Shown here: positions 6,914 through 14,772 of the stretch, piece by piece
How the letters are laid out: every line of letters begins with the position of its first letter
Position numbering within the stretch: the stretch's first letter is position 1
From: Limnoraphis robusta CS-951
Lineage (GTDB): Bacteria > Cyanobacteriota > Cyanobacteriia > Cyanobacteriales > Microcoleaceae
Reading direction: 5' to 3'
Assembly (NCBI RefSeq): GCF_000972705.2
Contig: NZ_LATL02000059.1
Location: 1-17,682 of the forward strand
DNA: 17,682 nt
Notes under the pieces: model-generated
The model's input: the letters and a program-made list of their open reading frames with translations, nothing else
Database searches by the model: none
Told to the model about the DNA's origin: nothing
Made by a program: the position numbers and the translations under genes

Positions 6914-7240
6914 ATGAAAGAAACGACTTCTCTCGACACAAAAGCGTTTTCCATTGTTGAGGATACGACAGGAGTTTATACCTGGCTCACCTCTGGAGGG
7001 TACTATGGATCATGTACAGAGCCAGTCAAGGCTAGACAAGAGGCGATTATTCAGATCTTCAAAGAAGAAATTGCGCTCGCTCCCGAACGGCTGTGTATAC
7101 TCAGAGGAGAAATTCCAATCTTTTATAATCGGCTAGCAGAGAAATTGAGAGCAAAAAAAGATTGTTGTATTGATCGGAGTCGATCTTATCCAATCAAAAT
7201 AGATGAGACTCTAACGATAGAAATAGCAGTGGTTCGTTGA
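6914..7240 (+). CDS. Hypothetical protein, 108 residues, unrecognised
   Basis: A 108-residue frame from the ATG at 6914 to the TGA at 7238-7240, with only a weak upstream purine stretch (GGATCAAGAAAAAATAG). It is not membrane-bound and has no signal peptide. It has a Tyr/Thr/Gly-rich N-terminal part (TTGVYTWLTSGGYYGSC), a charged helix-like middle (RQEAIIQIFKEEIALAPERL) and a basic CC-containing segment before a short beta-like end (TLTIEIAVVR). Its place between gene remnants and a gene-free stretch leaves open whether it is intact, a piece of something longer or not expressed. I do not recognise a family. Confidence 0.45.
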   Translation: MKETTSLDTKAFSIVEDTTGVYTWLTSGGYYGSCTEPVKARQEAIIQIFKEEIALAPERLCILRGEIPIFYNRLAEKLRAKKDCCIDRSRSYPIKIDETLTIEIAVVR

Positions 7241-7565
7241 ACGTTCAACCCCTCTATACCGCAAAAATGGTTGACTGACAACCCCCCGCAGCTAGAAGCT
7301 TGATTTGAAGCTGAGGAAGTATTATGGCTTTAGCTTCAAGTGGATTAGCTCTCAAAAGGCAAGCCAAGGGTTGGCACTGGTAGTGTCTATTTAGATAGAG
7401 CTTCAATCATGCGATCGCATCTGTTCCTCTACTGTCTGGGTAATTATTTCTATGCGATCGCTTCGGCTTGACTTGTTTTAGCGATCTGAGTGGCTTCAAC
7501 TTTATTTTGTAGAAGTTGGGGCATTTTTTTAGAGTAAACTTTAAGTTACCTATTGATTGTCTAAT
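7241..7565. other. Gene-free stretch with two HIP1 sites
   Basis: 325 bp without a convincing gene. It holds two GCGATCGC sites (7411 and 7454), the first inside the 12-bp palindrome ATGCGATCGCAT. A minus-strand frame of 24 codons (7450-7524, MPQLLQ ... EAIA) is present but cannot be supported as a gene. The stretch nearest 7565 should carry the promoter of the next gene; no clear box is seen. Confidence 0.5.
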
Positions 7566-8207
7566 ATGTGTTTTTCTGCATCTGTTAGTTTTACTGCGGC
7601 GGCGACACTCTCTATTTTAGGCATTGCAACGCTCAGACAAACGCCTTCCAAACAAGAACTTCTGCTCAGTCTTTTTCCGGTTTTATTTGCCATTCAGCAA
7701 GGGTTTGAAGGTTGGGTTTGGTTGAGTTTAAAGTCAGATGCTTTTCTTTGGATCAATGAGTCTGCAACCTATGGTTTTTTGTTGTTTGCAACAGCCCTCT
7801 GGTTAGTCCTCAGTCCAATGGCAATTTACTGTTTAGAAAAACCTTCTATAAAAAGAAAATTCATATTAACAATAGCTGGATTAGGATTTTTATTCGGGAG
7901 TTATTTATTTGGATTTAGTATAATTCACGGAGTTGATCCTCAAGTTTTTTCGGGTCATATTCTCTATGATTTACAATTTCTGCCCTTTTATGAATTTATT
8001 AAATATTTCTATCTGTTCATTATTGTTACGCCTTTTTTCTTGTCCAGTCAAAATTGGCTGCGTTATTTTGGGTTAATCATTTCAATTTCGTTTTTATTGG
8101 CTCAAGCCTTTTACTTTATTACTTTTGTTTCGGTTTGGTGTTTTTTTGCAGGAATTCTCAGTGGGAGTCTTTACTTTCGGTTTCGATACTATTACTCTGA
8201 GGTTTAA
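7566..8207 (+). CDS. DUF6629 family membrane protein
   Basis: 213 residues from the ATG at 7566. A TTG three codons upstream is possible, but the family begins with MCFSA, so the ATG is preferred. The N-terminus MCFSASVSFTAAATLSILGI and the block FAIQQGFEGWVWL are the marks of DUF6629, a family of small polytopic membrane proteins of unknown function. About seven hydrophobic helices cover most of the protein, which ends in a short Arg/Tyr-rich tail (FRFRYYYSEV). It is on the same strand as mtnP, with about 86 nt between. No enzymatic motif is seen. Confidence 0.8.
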   Translation: MCFSASVSFTAAATLSILGIATLRQTPSKQELLLSLFPVLFAIQQGFEGWVWLSLKSDAFLWINESATYGFLLFATALWLVLSPMAIYCLEKPSIKRKFILTIAGLGFLFGSYLFGFSIIHGVDPQVFSGHILYDLQFLPFYEFIKYFYLFIIVTPFFLSSQNWLRYFGLIISISFLLAQAFYFITFVSVWCFFAGILSGSLYFRFRYYYSEV

Positions 8208-8293
8208 AAAAGAGTTAACGGTTCACGGAGGAGATTTTTGAGCCTATTCGCTGCTAAAATACCCTGAGTGACAATATGCTAAGGGATGCTCAG

Positions 8294-9175
8294 ATGACTC
8301 AAGCTAAGATAGGAATTATTGGCGGTAGCGGTCTGTACAAGATGGATGCGCTACAAAATATTGAAGAAGTTGAAGTCAATACTCCCTTCGGTTCACCCTC
8401 AGATCGTATTATTGTAGGGACGTTAGAAGGGATGCGGGTGGCTTTTTTGGCGCGACATGGACGCACTCACCATTTATTACCGACGGATTTACCCTATCGT
8501 GCTAATATTTATGCGTTGAAAAGTTTAGGGGTTGAATATATTATTTCGGCGTCTGCGGTGGGTTCTCTCAAAGAAGATGTGAAACCGTTGGATATGGTTG
8601 TTCCCGATCAGTTTATTGATCGCACTCGTTCCCGAATATCAACGTTTTTTGGGAATGGAATTGTTGCTCATATTACCTTCGGTGATCCGATTTGTTCAAA
8701 GTTAGCCAAAGTGTTAACTGATTCCATTTCTGCGCTAAATTTACCGGATATTACTTTACATTCTGGTGGAACTTATGTTTGTATGGAAGGGCCTGCATTT
8801 TCGACAAAAGCAGAATCAAATTTATATCGCAGTTGGGGCGGAACAATTATCGGAATGACGAATTTACCGGAAGCCAAATTAGCCCGAGAAGCCGAAATCG
8901 CTTATGGGACATTAGCCTTAGTAACAGACTATGATTGTTGGCACCCTGACCATGATAGCGTAACAGTGGAAATGGTGGTTGGAAATTTACACCGCAATGC
9001 AGTAAACGCTCAAAAAGTCATTCAAGAAACGGTTAAACGCTTAAGTGAAAATCTTCCTGAATCTGAAGCCCATTCTGCATTAAAATATGCTATTTTAACG
9101 CCATTAGATCAAGTTCCACCTGAACGAATGCAGGAGTTAGAGTTACTTCTTAAAAAGTATAGCAATCCTCAATAG
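8294..9175 (+). CDS. mtnP: S-methyl-5'-thioadenosine phosphorylase
   Basis: 293 residues. It cleaves methylthioadenosine with phosphate to adenine and methylthioribose-1-phosphate, in polyamine by-product and methionine salvage, in the cytoplasm. The PNP/MTAP family motifs are all present: GIIGGSGLY near the N-terminus (phosphate loop), [49 protein letters not shown] and VTDYDCW. The Asp pair in TDYDCW is the base-binding site that marks adenine-type (MTAP) rather than guanine-type specificity. The start at 8294 is chosen because AAGGGA (8281-8286) is well spaced before it; an ATG at 8276 would add six residues. No other salvage gene is beside it. It ends convergently toward the TauE gene. 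Confidence 0.93.
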   Translation: MTQAKIGIIGGSGLYKMDALQNIEEVEVNTPFGSPSDRIIVGTLEGMRVAFLARHGRTHHLLPTDLPYRANIYALKSLGVEYIISASAVGSLKEDVKPLDMVVPDQFIDRTRSRISTFFGNGIVAHITFGDPICSKLAKVLTDSISALNLPDITLHSGGTYVCMEGPAFSTKAESNLYRSWGGTIIGMTNLPEAKLAREAEIAYGTLALVTDYDCWHPDHDSVTVEMVVGNLHRNAVNAQKVIQETVKRLSENLPESEAHSALKYAILTPLDQVPPERMQELELLLKKYSNPQ

Positions 9176-9214
9176 ATTGTTATTTTATCTCTCCTAACTG
9201 TTTCCTGTTTAACT

Positions 9215-9276
9215 CACCACCAAGACACGAAGATACGAAGGTTTGTTCTTGGTGTTCTTTGTGTCTTCGTGGTTTT
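9215..9276. repeat. Dispersed imperfect palindrome between convergent genes
   Basis: The left arm CACCACCAAGACACGAAG (9215-9232) pairs imperfectly with a right arm read as AACCACGAAGACAC on the opposite strand (ends about 9274), with T runs after it. It shares ACCACCAAGACAC with 6773-6785. Lying between mtnP and the TauE gene, which converge, it may also act as a terminator in both directions. Confidence 0.65.
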
Positions 9277-9364
9277 TATTATAAATTAGTAGGTATAGCA
9301 GTCGAAGCCTTTGATTAGGACACTGTTTTTCTGTCAAATCCTTTTATGATAAAGGTTTCAATTC

Positions 9365-9392
9365 TGTCTCCTGTCTCCTGTCTCCTGACTTC
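9365..9392. repeat. Heptamer tandem repeat (STRR type)
   Basis: Three perfect copies of TGTCTCC (9365-9385) are followed by a diverged fourth, TGACTTC. Short tandem heptamers of this sort are known as STRR sequences in filamentous cyanobacteria. It ends about 15 bp from the stop of the TauE gene. Confidence 0.75.
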
Positions 9393-9406
9393 TGCTATAT
9401 GATCAA

Positions 9407-10300
9407 TCATTGAAACGCTTTCCAAAAAACGTAAATAGAGAGGATAAACAGTAAACTTCTGAACGCCAAACTTACCGTTTTTTCAGATAAGTTGGGTAAA
9501 AACTGAGTGCTAATTTGAGCGCTGAATAAACCCCCTAATCCTAAGATTGTACCGGAAACCCAGATGACGTTTCCTTGAAAAGCGTGTCCTAAACAAGCTG
9601 AAAAAGCGGTAATTACAATCACACCTAAACTGGTTTGAATCGAAGTTTTAATCGTTTCATTCAGGAGTAAAATTTGCATAGGAACCATGATTACTCCGCC
9701 ACCAATTCCAAATATTCCCGCTAGTAATCCGGCTAAACTTCCGGTGATAATTCGGGCGATTTGTTGATATTGAAGCTGTTTATAGTTGTGCTGATATTCA
9801 AAGACTAAAGAGAGGGGATGAGGTGTAATGGGAAAGAGAATTTCAGGAATAAACTTCTTAGAAGTTGAGTTTTGAGAAGGGACTTCTAACTGGGGCGAAT
9901 TTTGATTTTCTTCCTGTTGTTTCTTTTGCTGAGTCACTTTTTTACGGACTTCAACTAAATAAATATTCAGCCATAACAATAGTCCAAACAAAATGAGTAA
10001 TATTTTTGCCGAAAAAAGATTGGCAAGATAAGCGCCGATTTGAGCCGTAATTAAAGCCGGAAATCCAATGCCAAAGACCCGATTCAAACTGAGATAACCC
10101 ATGCGCCAATTCTGAAGACTACCGGAAATGGAAGTAATCATAATCGATAAGGTACTGGTGGCGACTGCATTCACAGGTTCGTATCCCAATGCTAGCATGA
10201 TTGGAACCAAAACAGTTCCGCCACCAATGCCTAAAAATCCTGCTAAAACTCCAGCAAAAATTCCGCTAGCGGCTAGAATGAGTAATTCAGAAATGGTCAT
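9407..10300 (-). CDS. TauE/SafE family permease (putative anion exporter)
   Basis: 297 residues with two homologous halves, each opening with the same signature: FAGVLAGFLGIGGGTVLVP near residue 15 and LAGLLAGIFGIGGGVIMVP near residue 193. The halves are joined by a long hydrophilic linker (about 120-175, rich in Lys, Gln, Asn and Ser). About eight membrane helices are expected. Family members (TauE, SafE, CysZ-independent sulfite exporters, TSUP group) move sulfite, sulfoacetate or other organosulfur anions; the substrate here is unknown. The ATG at 10300 lies inside the end of the formamidase gene, a 14-nt overlap, with no good ribosome binding site of its own. Translational coupling to the formamidase is therefore likely. 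Confidence 0.9.
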   Translation of the reverse strand: MTISELLILAASGIFAGVLAGFLGIGGGTVLVPIMLALGYEPVNAVATSTLSIMITSISGSLQNWRMGYLSLNRVFGIGFPALITAQIGAYLANLFSAKILLILFGLLLWLNIYLVEVRKKVTQQKKQQEENQNSPQLEVPSQNSTSKKFIPEILFPITPHPLSLVFEYQHNYKQLQYQQIARIITGSLAGLLAGIFGIGGGVIMVPMQILLLNETIKTSIQTSLGVIVITAFSACLGHAFQGNVIWVSGTILGLGGLFSAQISTQFLPNLSEKTVSLAFRSLLFILSIYVFWKAFQ

Positions 10301-11276
10301 CCCGGATAAATTTAAAGGTTTGAGGTAAGATCGATTTCGAGATCATACCATGAACCCCTTTTTGTGGACGATTAACCACTTGGGTAATCCGAAAATTAGC
10401 CGCGAGAGAACATAAAATATAAGCGTCTTCTGCATCTAATCCAATAAATTTTTCTAAAAATTGAATCATTTGTTTGAGTGCAGATTCAAACGCTTCATCT
10501 AACGTTGAACCCCATCCCATTGTAATGATATCAGTTGGGGTTTCTGCAATCGGCGCAGTGATGGATAAATTTTGATGTATATTTAATACAATGGTGCCAT
10601 TCATAGAGGTTTCAATTGCAGTCGCATTCACTTCGCCTTCGCCTTGGGCTGAGTGTCCATCGCCGATTGAAAATAATGCGCCGGGAACAAAAATTGGTAA
10701 AAATAAACGGGAACCGACTTGTAATTCTGAGTTATCAAGATTACCGCCATAAATTCCAGGGGGAATCGATGAACGGTTGGTTTCAGGAGTCGCGACACCT
10801 AATATTCCAAAAAAGGGACGCAGGGGAATATAAATTTCACTTTTGGGAGGAAATTCTGCAATATTTTTCTCTAAATCGAGGGGAATAAACCGCAGTCGAG
10901 GTTCAGGAAATTCTTCGGGTAAAGCACCCCAACCGGAACGAATGGCGTTAAATCCCATCGCTACACGGGGAGAAATGGCTTCTAGGCGAATTTCTAATAC
11001 ATCTCCGGGTTGAGCATCCTGCACATAAATTGGCCCAGTGAGTAAGTGAGGGCCATCTCCCACGATCCGTTCTAGGGGTAAATGGCGATAAATTTCGAGT
11101 AATTCTGGAGTGAGAAAGGCGTCGGGCGCTTGATCGCAAATTTTGAATCCGGTGTAGGTTTCAATGATAATGCGATCGCCAGAGTTGATGGTTAAAGCGG
11201 GTGGGAGTTTGTCGGAAAATCCCCCTAAATGAACGGTTTGACAATTTGCTTTTAAAAGATGAACAACTGGGTTCAT
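10287..11276 (-). CDS. Acetamidase/formamidase family protein
   Basis: 329 residues of the FmdA/AmdA family, which hydrolyses short amides such as formamide or acetamide to the acid and ammonia. Visible family blocks are the N-terminal HLGGFSDKLPPALTINSGD, then GPIYVQDAQPGDVLEIRL, LRPFFGILGVA, the glycine-rich IPPGIYGGNLDNSEL, the metal-site segment VPGALFSIGDGHSAQGEGEVNATAIE and the C-terminal LCSLAANFRITQVVN. GDGHSAQGEGE with its His and acidic residues fits a metal-dependent amidase core. Length is near the short class of the family. The ATG at 11276 has AGGA seven bases upstream. It is the first gene of a two-gene unit with TauE and divergent from the mscS-like gene, 100 bp away. The exact substrate is not readable. 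Confidence 0.9.
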   Translation of the reverse strand: MNPVVHLLKANCQTVHLGGFSDKLPPALTINSGDRIIIETYTGFKICDQAPDAFLTPELLEIYRHLPLERIVGDGPHLLTGPIYVQDAQPGDVLEIRLEAISPRVAMGFNAIRSGWGALPEEFPEPRLRFIPLDLEKNIAEFPPKSEIYIPLRPFFGILGVATPETNRSSIPPGIYGGNLDNSELQVGSRLFLPIFVPGALFSIGDGHSAQGEGEVNATAIETSMNGTIVLNIHQNLSITAPIAETPTDIITMGWGSTLDEAFESALKQMIQFLEKFIGLDAEDAYILCSLAANFRITQVVNRPQKGVHGMISKSILPQTFKFIRDDHF

Positions 11277-11376
11277 TCTGTTATCCTAAATACTAGAGTC
11301 TCTGTTGCAGTTTATCACTGTCTGACCGAGAACTAATGATTCTAACTTAATCCTTTTTACTGGTCCTCAACTTTGA

Positions 11377-12843
11377 ATGAAAGTCCTTGAGAATATTTTC
11401 CAGTTTTTGTATCAAGTTTTTACACAACCGATTTCCCTGGGTGGAATTTCGGTTTCGATTAGCTTAATTTTCACAATACTGGTTGCTTTTTTTGCGGTAA
11501 TTGTGGGTTCTCGCTATGTGAGTAACTGGCTGAGAGATCATCTGTTAACTCGATTGGGTTTTCAAGAGGGAACTCGGGAAGCGATCGCCACAATTTTTCG
11601 TTATTTTACGATTATGTTGGCGTTTATTATTGTTCCCCAAGCGGCGGGTTTAGACTTGAGTTCGTTAGCCTTTTTAGCGGGAGGTTTAGGGATTGGGATT
11701 GGGTTTGGATTTCAAGGATTAGCACAAAACTTTGTCAGTGGTTTAATTTTAGTCTTTGAACAACCCGTTCAAGTCGGTGATTATATTGAATTAGGAAATT
11801 TAGAAGGAACGATTCGGAAAATTTCGATTCGATCTACAATTATTGTGACGAATGATGGAATTTCGATTATTGTTCCGAATTCGGATTTAGTCAATCATCA
11901 GATTATTAACTGGAGTTATGAAAATATGAATAGTCGGATTCATATTCCAGTGCGCGTTGCTTATGGAAGTGATCCGGTATTAGTAACAGAAGCTCTTTTA
12001 GCCGCTACCCAGAGAGAATCTCGGATTTTATCTTATCCGCCTCCGCAAGTTTGGTTGAGGACTTTTGGTGAAGATTCGATGAATTTTGAATTGCTGGTTT
12101 GGATTGACAAACCCCGTTTTAGATTACCGATTCAGAGTTCTTTAAACTTTATTATTCACAATGAGTTGTATTCAAAAAATATCCGAATTCCCGTTTCTCA
12201 ACGAGATTTATGGCTGAGGAACCCAGAAGATTTAAAATCAGTTTTTGAATCTTTGAATTTCAATAAACATGGAGAAGGGGGAGACAAAGCATCTCGCATC
12301 AATCTGAGTAAAGATAAAGAGCCGTTATACTCTCCTGAAAATCTATCTTTACGAGATTTATTAAAAAAGGTTGTCTATTTTGAAAAATTTAGTGATTTGG
12401 AACTTTTGAGTTTAATTGAAAAAGGGTATCGCCAAACCTATTCGAGTGAACAGTTTATTTTCCATGAAGGTGATCCCGGAGATGCTTTTCATATTATTCT
12501 GTCAGGTTCGGTAGAAATTATCGCCGAAAAAACGAATAAGCATATTCGGGATCTTTATGCGGGTGACTTTTTTGGAGAGTTGTCTTTATTGATGGGAATT
12601 CGTCGCTCCGCCGGAGTACGAGCCAAAGAAACAACGATTGTCTTTGTGGTAAATCGTAATATTTTTCAGAGTTTTCTATCGAGTTATCCGCAGTTAGCGA
12701 ACCAAATTGCTGAAAAGTTAGTGGAGCGAAAACAGGAATTTATCGCCCGTAAAAAAGAGTTGGGTTTATCCGATGATGATGATTTAGAAAATAATCCGTT
12801 AATTTGGATTCGGAAACGAATGCGAACTTTATTTCATATTTAG
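11377..12843 (+). CDS. MscS-type channel with C-terminal cyclic-nucleotide-binding domain
   Basis: 488 residues. The N-terminal half is a mechanosensitive channel of the small-conductance (MscS) family. Three hydrophobic segments lie at about 24-46, 65-90 and 92-125; the last is the glycine-rich pore helix (LAFLAGGLGIGIGFGFQGLA) leading into QNFVSGLILVFEQPVQVGDYIEL and the beta domain (TIRKISIRSTIIVTNDG, IIVPNSDLVN). After a polar linker near 295-325, a cNMP-binding domain spans about 335-455 with EGDPGDAFHIILSGSVEI and the phosphate-binding cassette FFGELSLLMGIRRSAGVRA, which keeps Gly-Glu and Arg-Ser-Ala. This is the layout of the bacterial cyclic-nucleotide-gated (bCNG) group, where nucleotide rather than tension may be the signal. 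No clear ribosome binding site is visible before the ATG. It converges with the small membrane-protein gene. Confidence 0.9.
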   Translation: MKVLENIFQFLYQVFTQPISLGGISVSISLIFTILVAFFAVIVGSRYVSNWLRDHLLTRLGFQEGTREAIATIFRYFTIMLAFIIVPQAAGLDLSSLAFLAGGLGIGIGFGFQGLAQNFVSGLILVFEQPVQVGDYIELGNLEGTIRKISIRSTIIVTNDGISIIVPNSDLVNHQIINWSYENMNSRIHIPVRVAYGSDPVLVTEALLAATQRESRILSYPPPQVWLRTFGEDSMNFELLVWIDKPRFRLPIQSSLNFIIHNELYSKNIRIPVSQRDLWLRNPEDLKSVFESLNFNKHGEGGDKASRINLSKDKEPLYSPENLSLRDLLKKVVYFEKFSDLELLSLIEKGYRQTYSSEQFIFHEGDPGDAFHIILSGSVEIIAEKTNKHIRDLYAGDFFGELSLLMGIRRSAGVRAKETTIVFVVNRNIFQSFLSSYPQLANQIAEKLVERKQEFIARKKELGLSDDDDLENNPLIWIRKRMRTLFHI

Positions 12844-12859
12844 GTTGGAATTGAAAATT

Positions 12860-13093
12860 TTAGCGCGTAGATTGTTGACTAGCGGGAATTTTTAAGCACA
12901 GTAAAACAGCAACCAATAGCAGCAGGATAAACCAAGGGGTAAAGCTTAAAGCCAATAACAGACTGAGTAATGCAATTCCTGTTGTGAACACACAAACGAT
13001 TTCTTCACGGCTATCGAGGCTAATCCAAACCGCACCCCCCGCAACGGTGAGTGATACAACGACAGGAAAGAGTGACGCACTGAGAGTATCCAT
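12860..13093 (-). CDS. Small membrane protein, 77 residues, unknown function
   Basis: From the ATG at 13093 the frame gives two hydrophobic spans, about residues 7-24 (SLFPVVVSLTVAGGAVWISL) and 35-68 (CVFTTGIALLSLLLALSFTPWFILLLLVAVLL), joined by a charged loop, DSREEI. It ends in a polar tail (PASQQSTR). The arrangement and a moderate upstream purine stretch (AGAAGCAAG) support a real gene. I know of no function. It converges with the channel gene 16 nt away and diverges from pstS across a long regulatory gap. Confidence 0.65.
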   Translation of the reverse strand: MDTLSASLFPVVVSLTVAGGAVWISLDSREEIVCVFTTGIALLSLLLALSFTPWFILLLLVAVLLCLKIPASQQSTR

Positions 13094-13282
13094 AACAAAA
13101 CTTGCTTCTGATTGAGGATTTCATTCAGTTTAAGCGGCTTGGAGACTCTAACAAGAGGGGTTGTGCTAATCCTAAAATCGCTCGGATTATTGATAGCAAT
13201 ATCTTATTTATCCAAGCGAAAATTGATATTTATGAGGGCTTTTCGGGGGTTCAGCAATCTTGAGCTTGACGCGCTAACATAG

Positions 13283-13300
13283 GACAATTGATCAATTGTC
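13283..13300. promoter_or_regulatory. Perfect 18-bp palindrome, possible operator
   Basis: GACAATTGATCAATTGTC reads the same on both strands with no mismatch and no spacer. It lies about 190 bp upstream of the Pho box. Perfect dyads of this size often bind dimeric regulators, but the protein is not known and no second copy is seen in the window. Confidence 0.45.
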
Positions 13301-13479
13301 ACAGCTCGGCGCTGATTTTTCTTCCCCTAGTCTTAAAACAATAAGCGTAATTTGAAAGAGCAGATCTGTCAATTTAGGGTATTTTTCGTGAATTTTGGGA
13401 TGAATACAGGCTGATTGTTAACTGACGGCAATCGCAGAGTTCGCTTTAATTTTGAGAGCAAAAATCTTTAAAAGTTATA

Positions 13480-13509
13480 TTTAACCTAAATTTAAACAAA
13501 GCTTAAATT
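13480..13509 (+). promoter_or_regulatory. Pho box (PhoB/SphR-type binding site)
   Basis: Three 8-mers repeat at exact 11-bp spacing: TTTAACCT (13480), TTTAAACA (13491) and CTTAAATT (13502), each followed by a 3-bp AT-rich spacer. They fit the cyanobacterial Pho box consensus of Py-TTAA-Py-Py-(T/A) repeats. A further CTTAACCT lies at 13527-13534, out of phase. A possible -10, TTATCT, is at 13523-13528. The site would make the pst operon inducible by phosphate limitation. Confidence 0.75.
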
Positions 13510-13636
13510 AGACATAGCAATTTTATCTTAACCTAAGAACTGTTCATCGCCAACTGCTAGTCTCTCTGTTCCCAAGAATTAGGAATCAACTAGACAGACC
13601 TTTGTTCTAAAAATAAGCTTCATCTCAGGTAAAATT

Positions 13637-14596
13637 ATGCAATTAAAGAGAATGCAGTTTAAACAAAATCGTTGGACAGTGGCAGGTGCTTTGACGGCGA
13701 TCGCAGCAACAGTTGCACTCGCTATCCCTGCGGTTCATTCCCAAGGTACTCCAACGGTTAAAATCGATGGTTCCAGTACCGTTTATCCGATCACTGAAGC
13801 GGTAGCCGAAGAATTCCAAAAAGCCAAACAAGGCGCGATGCGAGTTACGGTTGGTATATCGGGAACAGGGGGCGGTTTCAAGAAATTTTGTGCTGGACAA
13901 ACCGATATTTCTAATGCGTCTCGTCCGATCAAAAGTTCTGAAGCTGATGCTTGTAAAAGTGCCGGTATTACTTATATCGAACTTCCGGTTGCTTATGATG
14001 CTTTAACCGTTGTTGTTCACCCGAGTAACCCCATCACAAATATTACTCCTGCTGAACTGAAAAAGATGTGGGAACCTGCCGCTCAAGGTAAAATAATGAA
14101 GTGGAATCAGGTGAACTCAAGCTGGCCGGATAAGGCATTAAAATTATACGGGCCGGGTGCAGATTCAGGAACGTTTGATTACTTTACTGAAGAAATCAAC
14201 GGTAAAGCGCAAGCGAGCCGCACTGACTATACTCCTAGTGAAGATGATAACGTTTTAGTACAAGGGGTTTCTCGTGATCCTAATGCGTTAGGATACTTTG
14301 GTTTTGCTTACTACGAAAACAACAAAGGTAAGATTAAAGCGTTATCGGTTAATGGTGTTGCGCCTTCTCTAGCCAATGTAAACAACGGCACCTACAAACC
14401 CCTTTCTAGACCCATCTTTATTTACGTTAATTCTAAATCTTTGGGTCGTCCAGAGGTCAAAGCATTTGTAGAATATTACCTACAAAATAGTGCCAAACTA
14501 TCCAAAGAAGTTGGTTACGTTCCTCTGCCGAGTCAAATGCAGCAACAAGCGGTTAGCCGTTTTCAAAACCGGACGTTAGGTTCTGCGGCTCAGTAG
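13637..14596 (+). CDS. pstS: Phosphate ABC transporter, substrate-binding protein PstS (SphX-like)
   Basis: 319 residues. It binds inorganic phosphate outside the inner membrane and delivers it to PstCA. The N-terminus has a signal peptide: basic start, hydrophobic core [17 protein letters not shown] and a likely cleavage after VHS near residue 35. Phosphate-contact motifs of the family are [11 protein letters not shown] (43-53), [22 protein letters not shown] and [16 protein letters not shown], in which Ser, Thr, Asp and the main chain hold the anion. There is no lipobox Cys at the cleavage site, so it is probably soluble in the periplasm. The start ATG has CAGGT about 8 bases upstream. It is the first gene of the operon, under the Pho box. 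SphX and PstS are closely related, and I cannot separate them from this alone. Confidence 0.93.
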   Translation: MQLKRMQFKQNRWTVAGALTAIAATVALAIPAVHSQGTPTVKIDGSSTVYPITEAVAEEFQKAKQGAMRVTVGISGTGGGFKKFCAGQTDISNASRPIKSSEADACKSAGITYIELPVAYDALTVVVHPSNPITNITPAELKKMWEPAAQGKIMKWNQVNSSWPDKALKLYGPGADSGTFDYFTEEINGKAQASRTDYTPSEDDNVLVQGVSRDPNALGYFGFAYYENNKGKIKALSVNGVAPSLANVNNGTYKPLSRPIFIYVNSKSLGRPEVKAFVEYYLQNSAKLSKEVGYVPLPSQMQQQAVSRFQNRTLGSAAQ

Positions 14597-14622
14597 AATG
14601 GATGACTAATTTTATGTTCAGG

Positions 14623-14648
14623 AATCACACAGGAATTCCTGTGATTTT
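14623..14648 (+). terminator. Hairpin after pstS, likely partial terminator or 3' stabiliser
   Basis: AATCACACAGG (14623-14633) pairs with CCTGTGATT (14638-14646) around an AATT loop with a two-base bulge, followed by TTTT (14645-14648). It lies 27 nt after the pstS stop and before pstC. Such a hairpin can end part of the transcripts or protect the pstS message, giving more binding protein than permease. Confidence 0.55.
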
Positions 14649-14772
14649 ACCTCTCCAAAATTGAACGTTTATTTTGAAGGGATTGGAGAATGCTATCACC
14701 CTAGCAAATGTCTCTAATCCCTATCTTGGTAAAAATAAAACAGCCTTGAGTCTATCAGGAAAAAATCGACGA

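Larger units (their letters stand above)
13094..13636. promoter_or_regulatory. Long regulatory region before pstS
   Basis: 543 bp with no convincing gene. It contains a perfect 18-bp palindrome (13283-13300), a weak hairpin with CAGC/GCTG arms followed by ATTTTTC (13302-13320), the Pho box (13480-13509) and a pyrimidine/adenine-rich leader of about 100 nt. The start of the small membrane-protein gene at 13093 also opens into it. Confidence 0.6.

Noticed and set aside
7450..7524. 24-codon minus-strand frame ending EAIA at a HIP1 site
   Set aside because: Too short, no ribosome binding site, and the ending EAIA follows simply from the GCGATCGC sequence.
14674..14772. TTG-started extension of PstC
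   Set aside because: The 33 added residues are polar and unlike known PstC starts, and the ATG at 14773 has an upstream AGGA.
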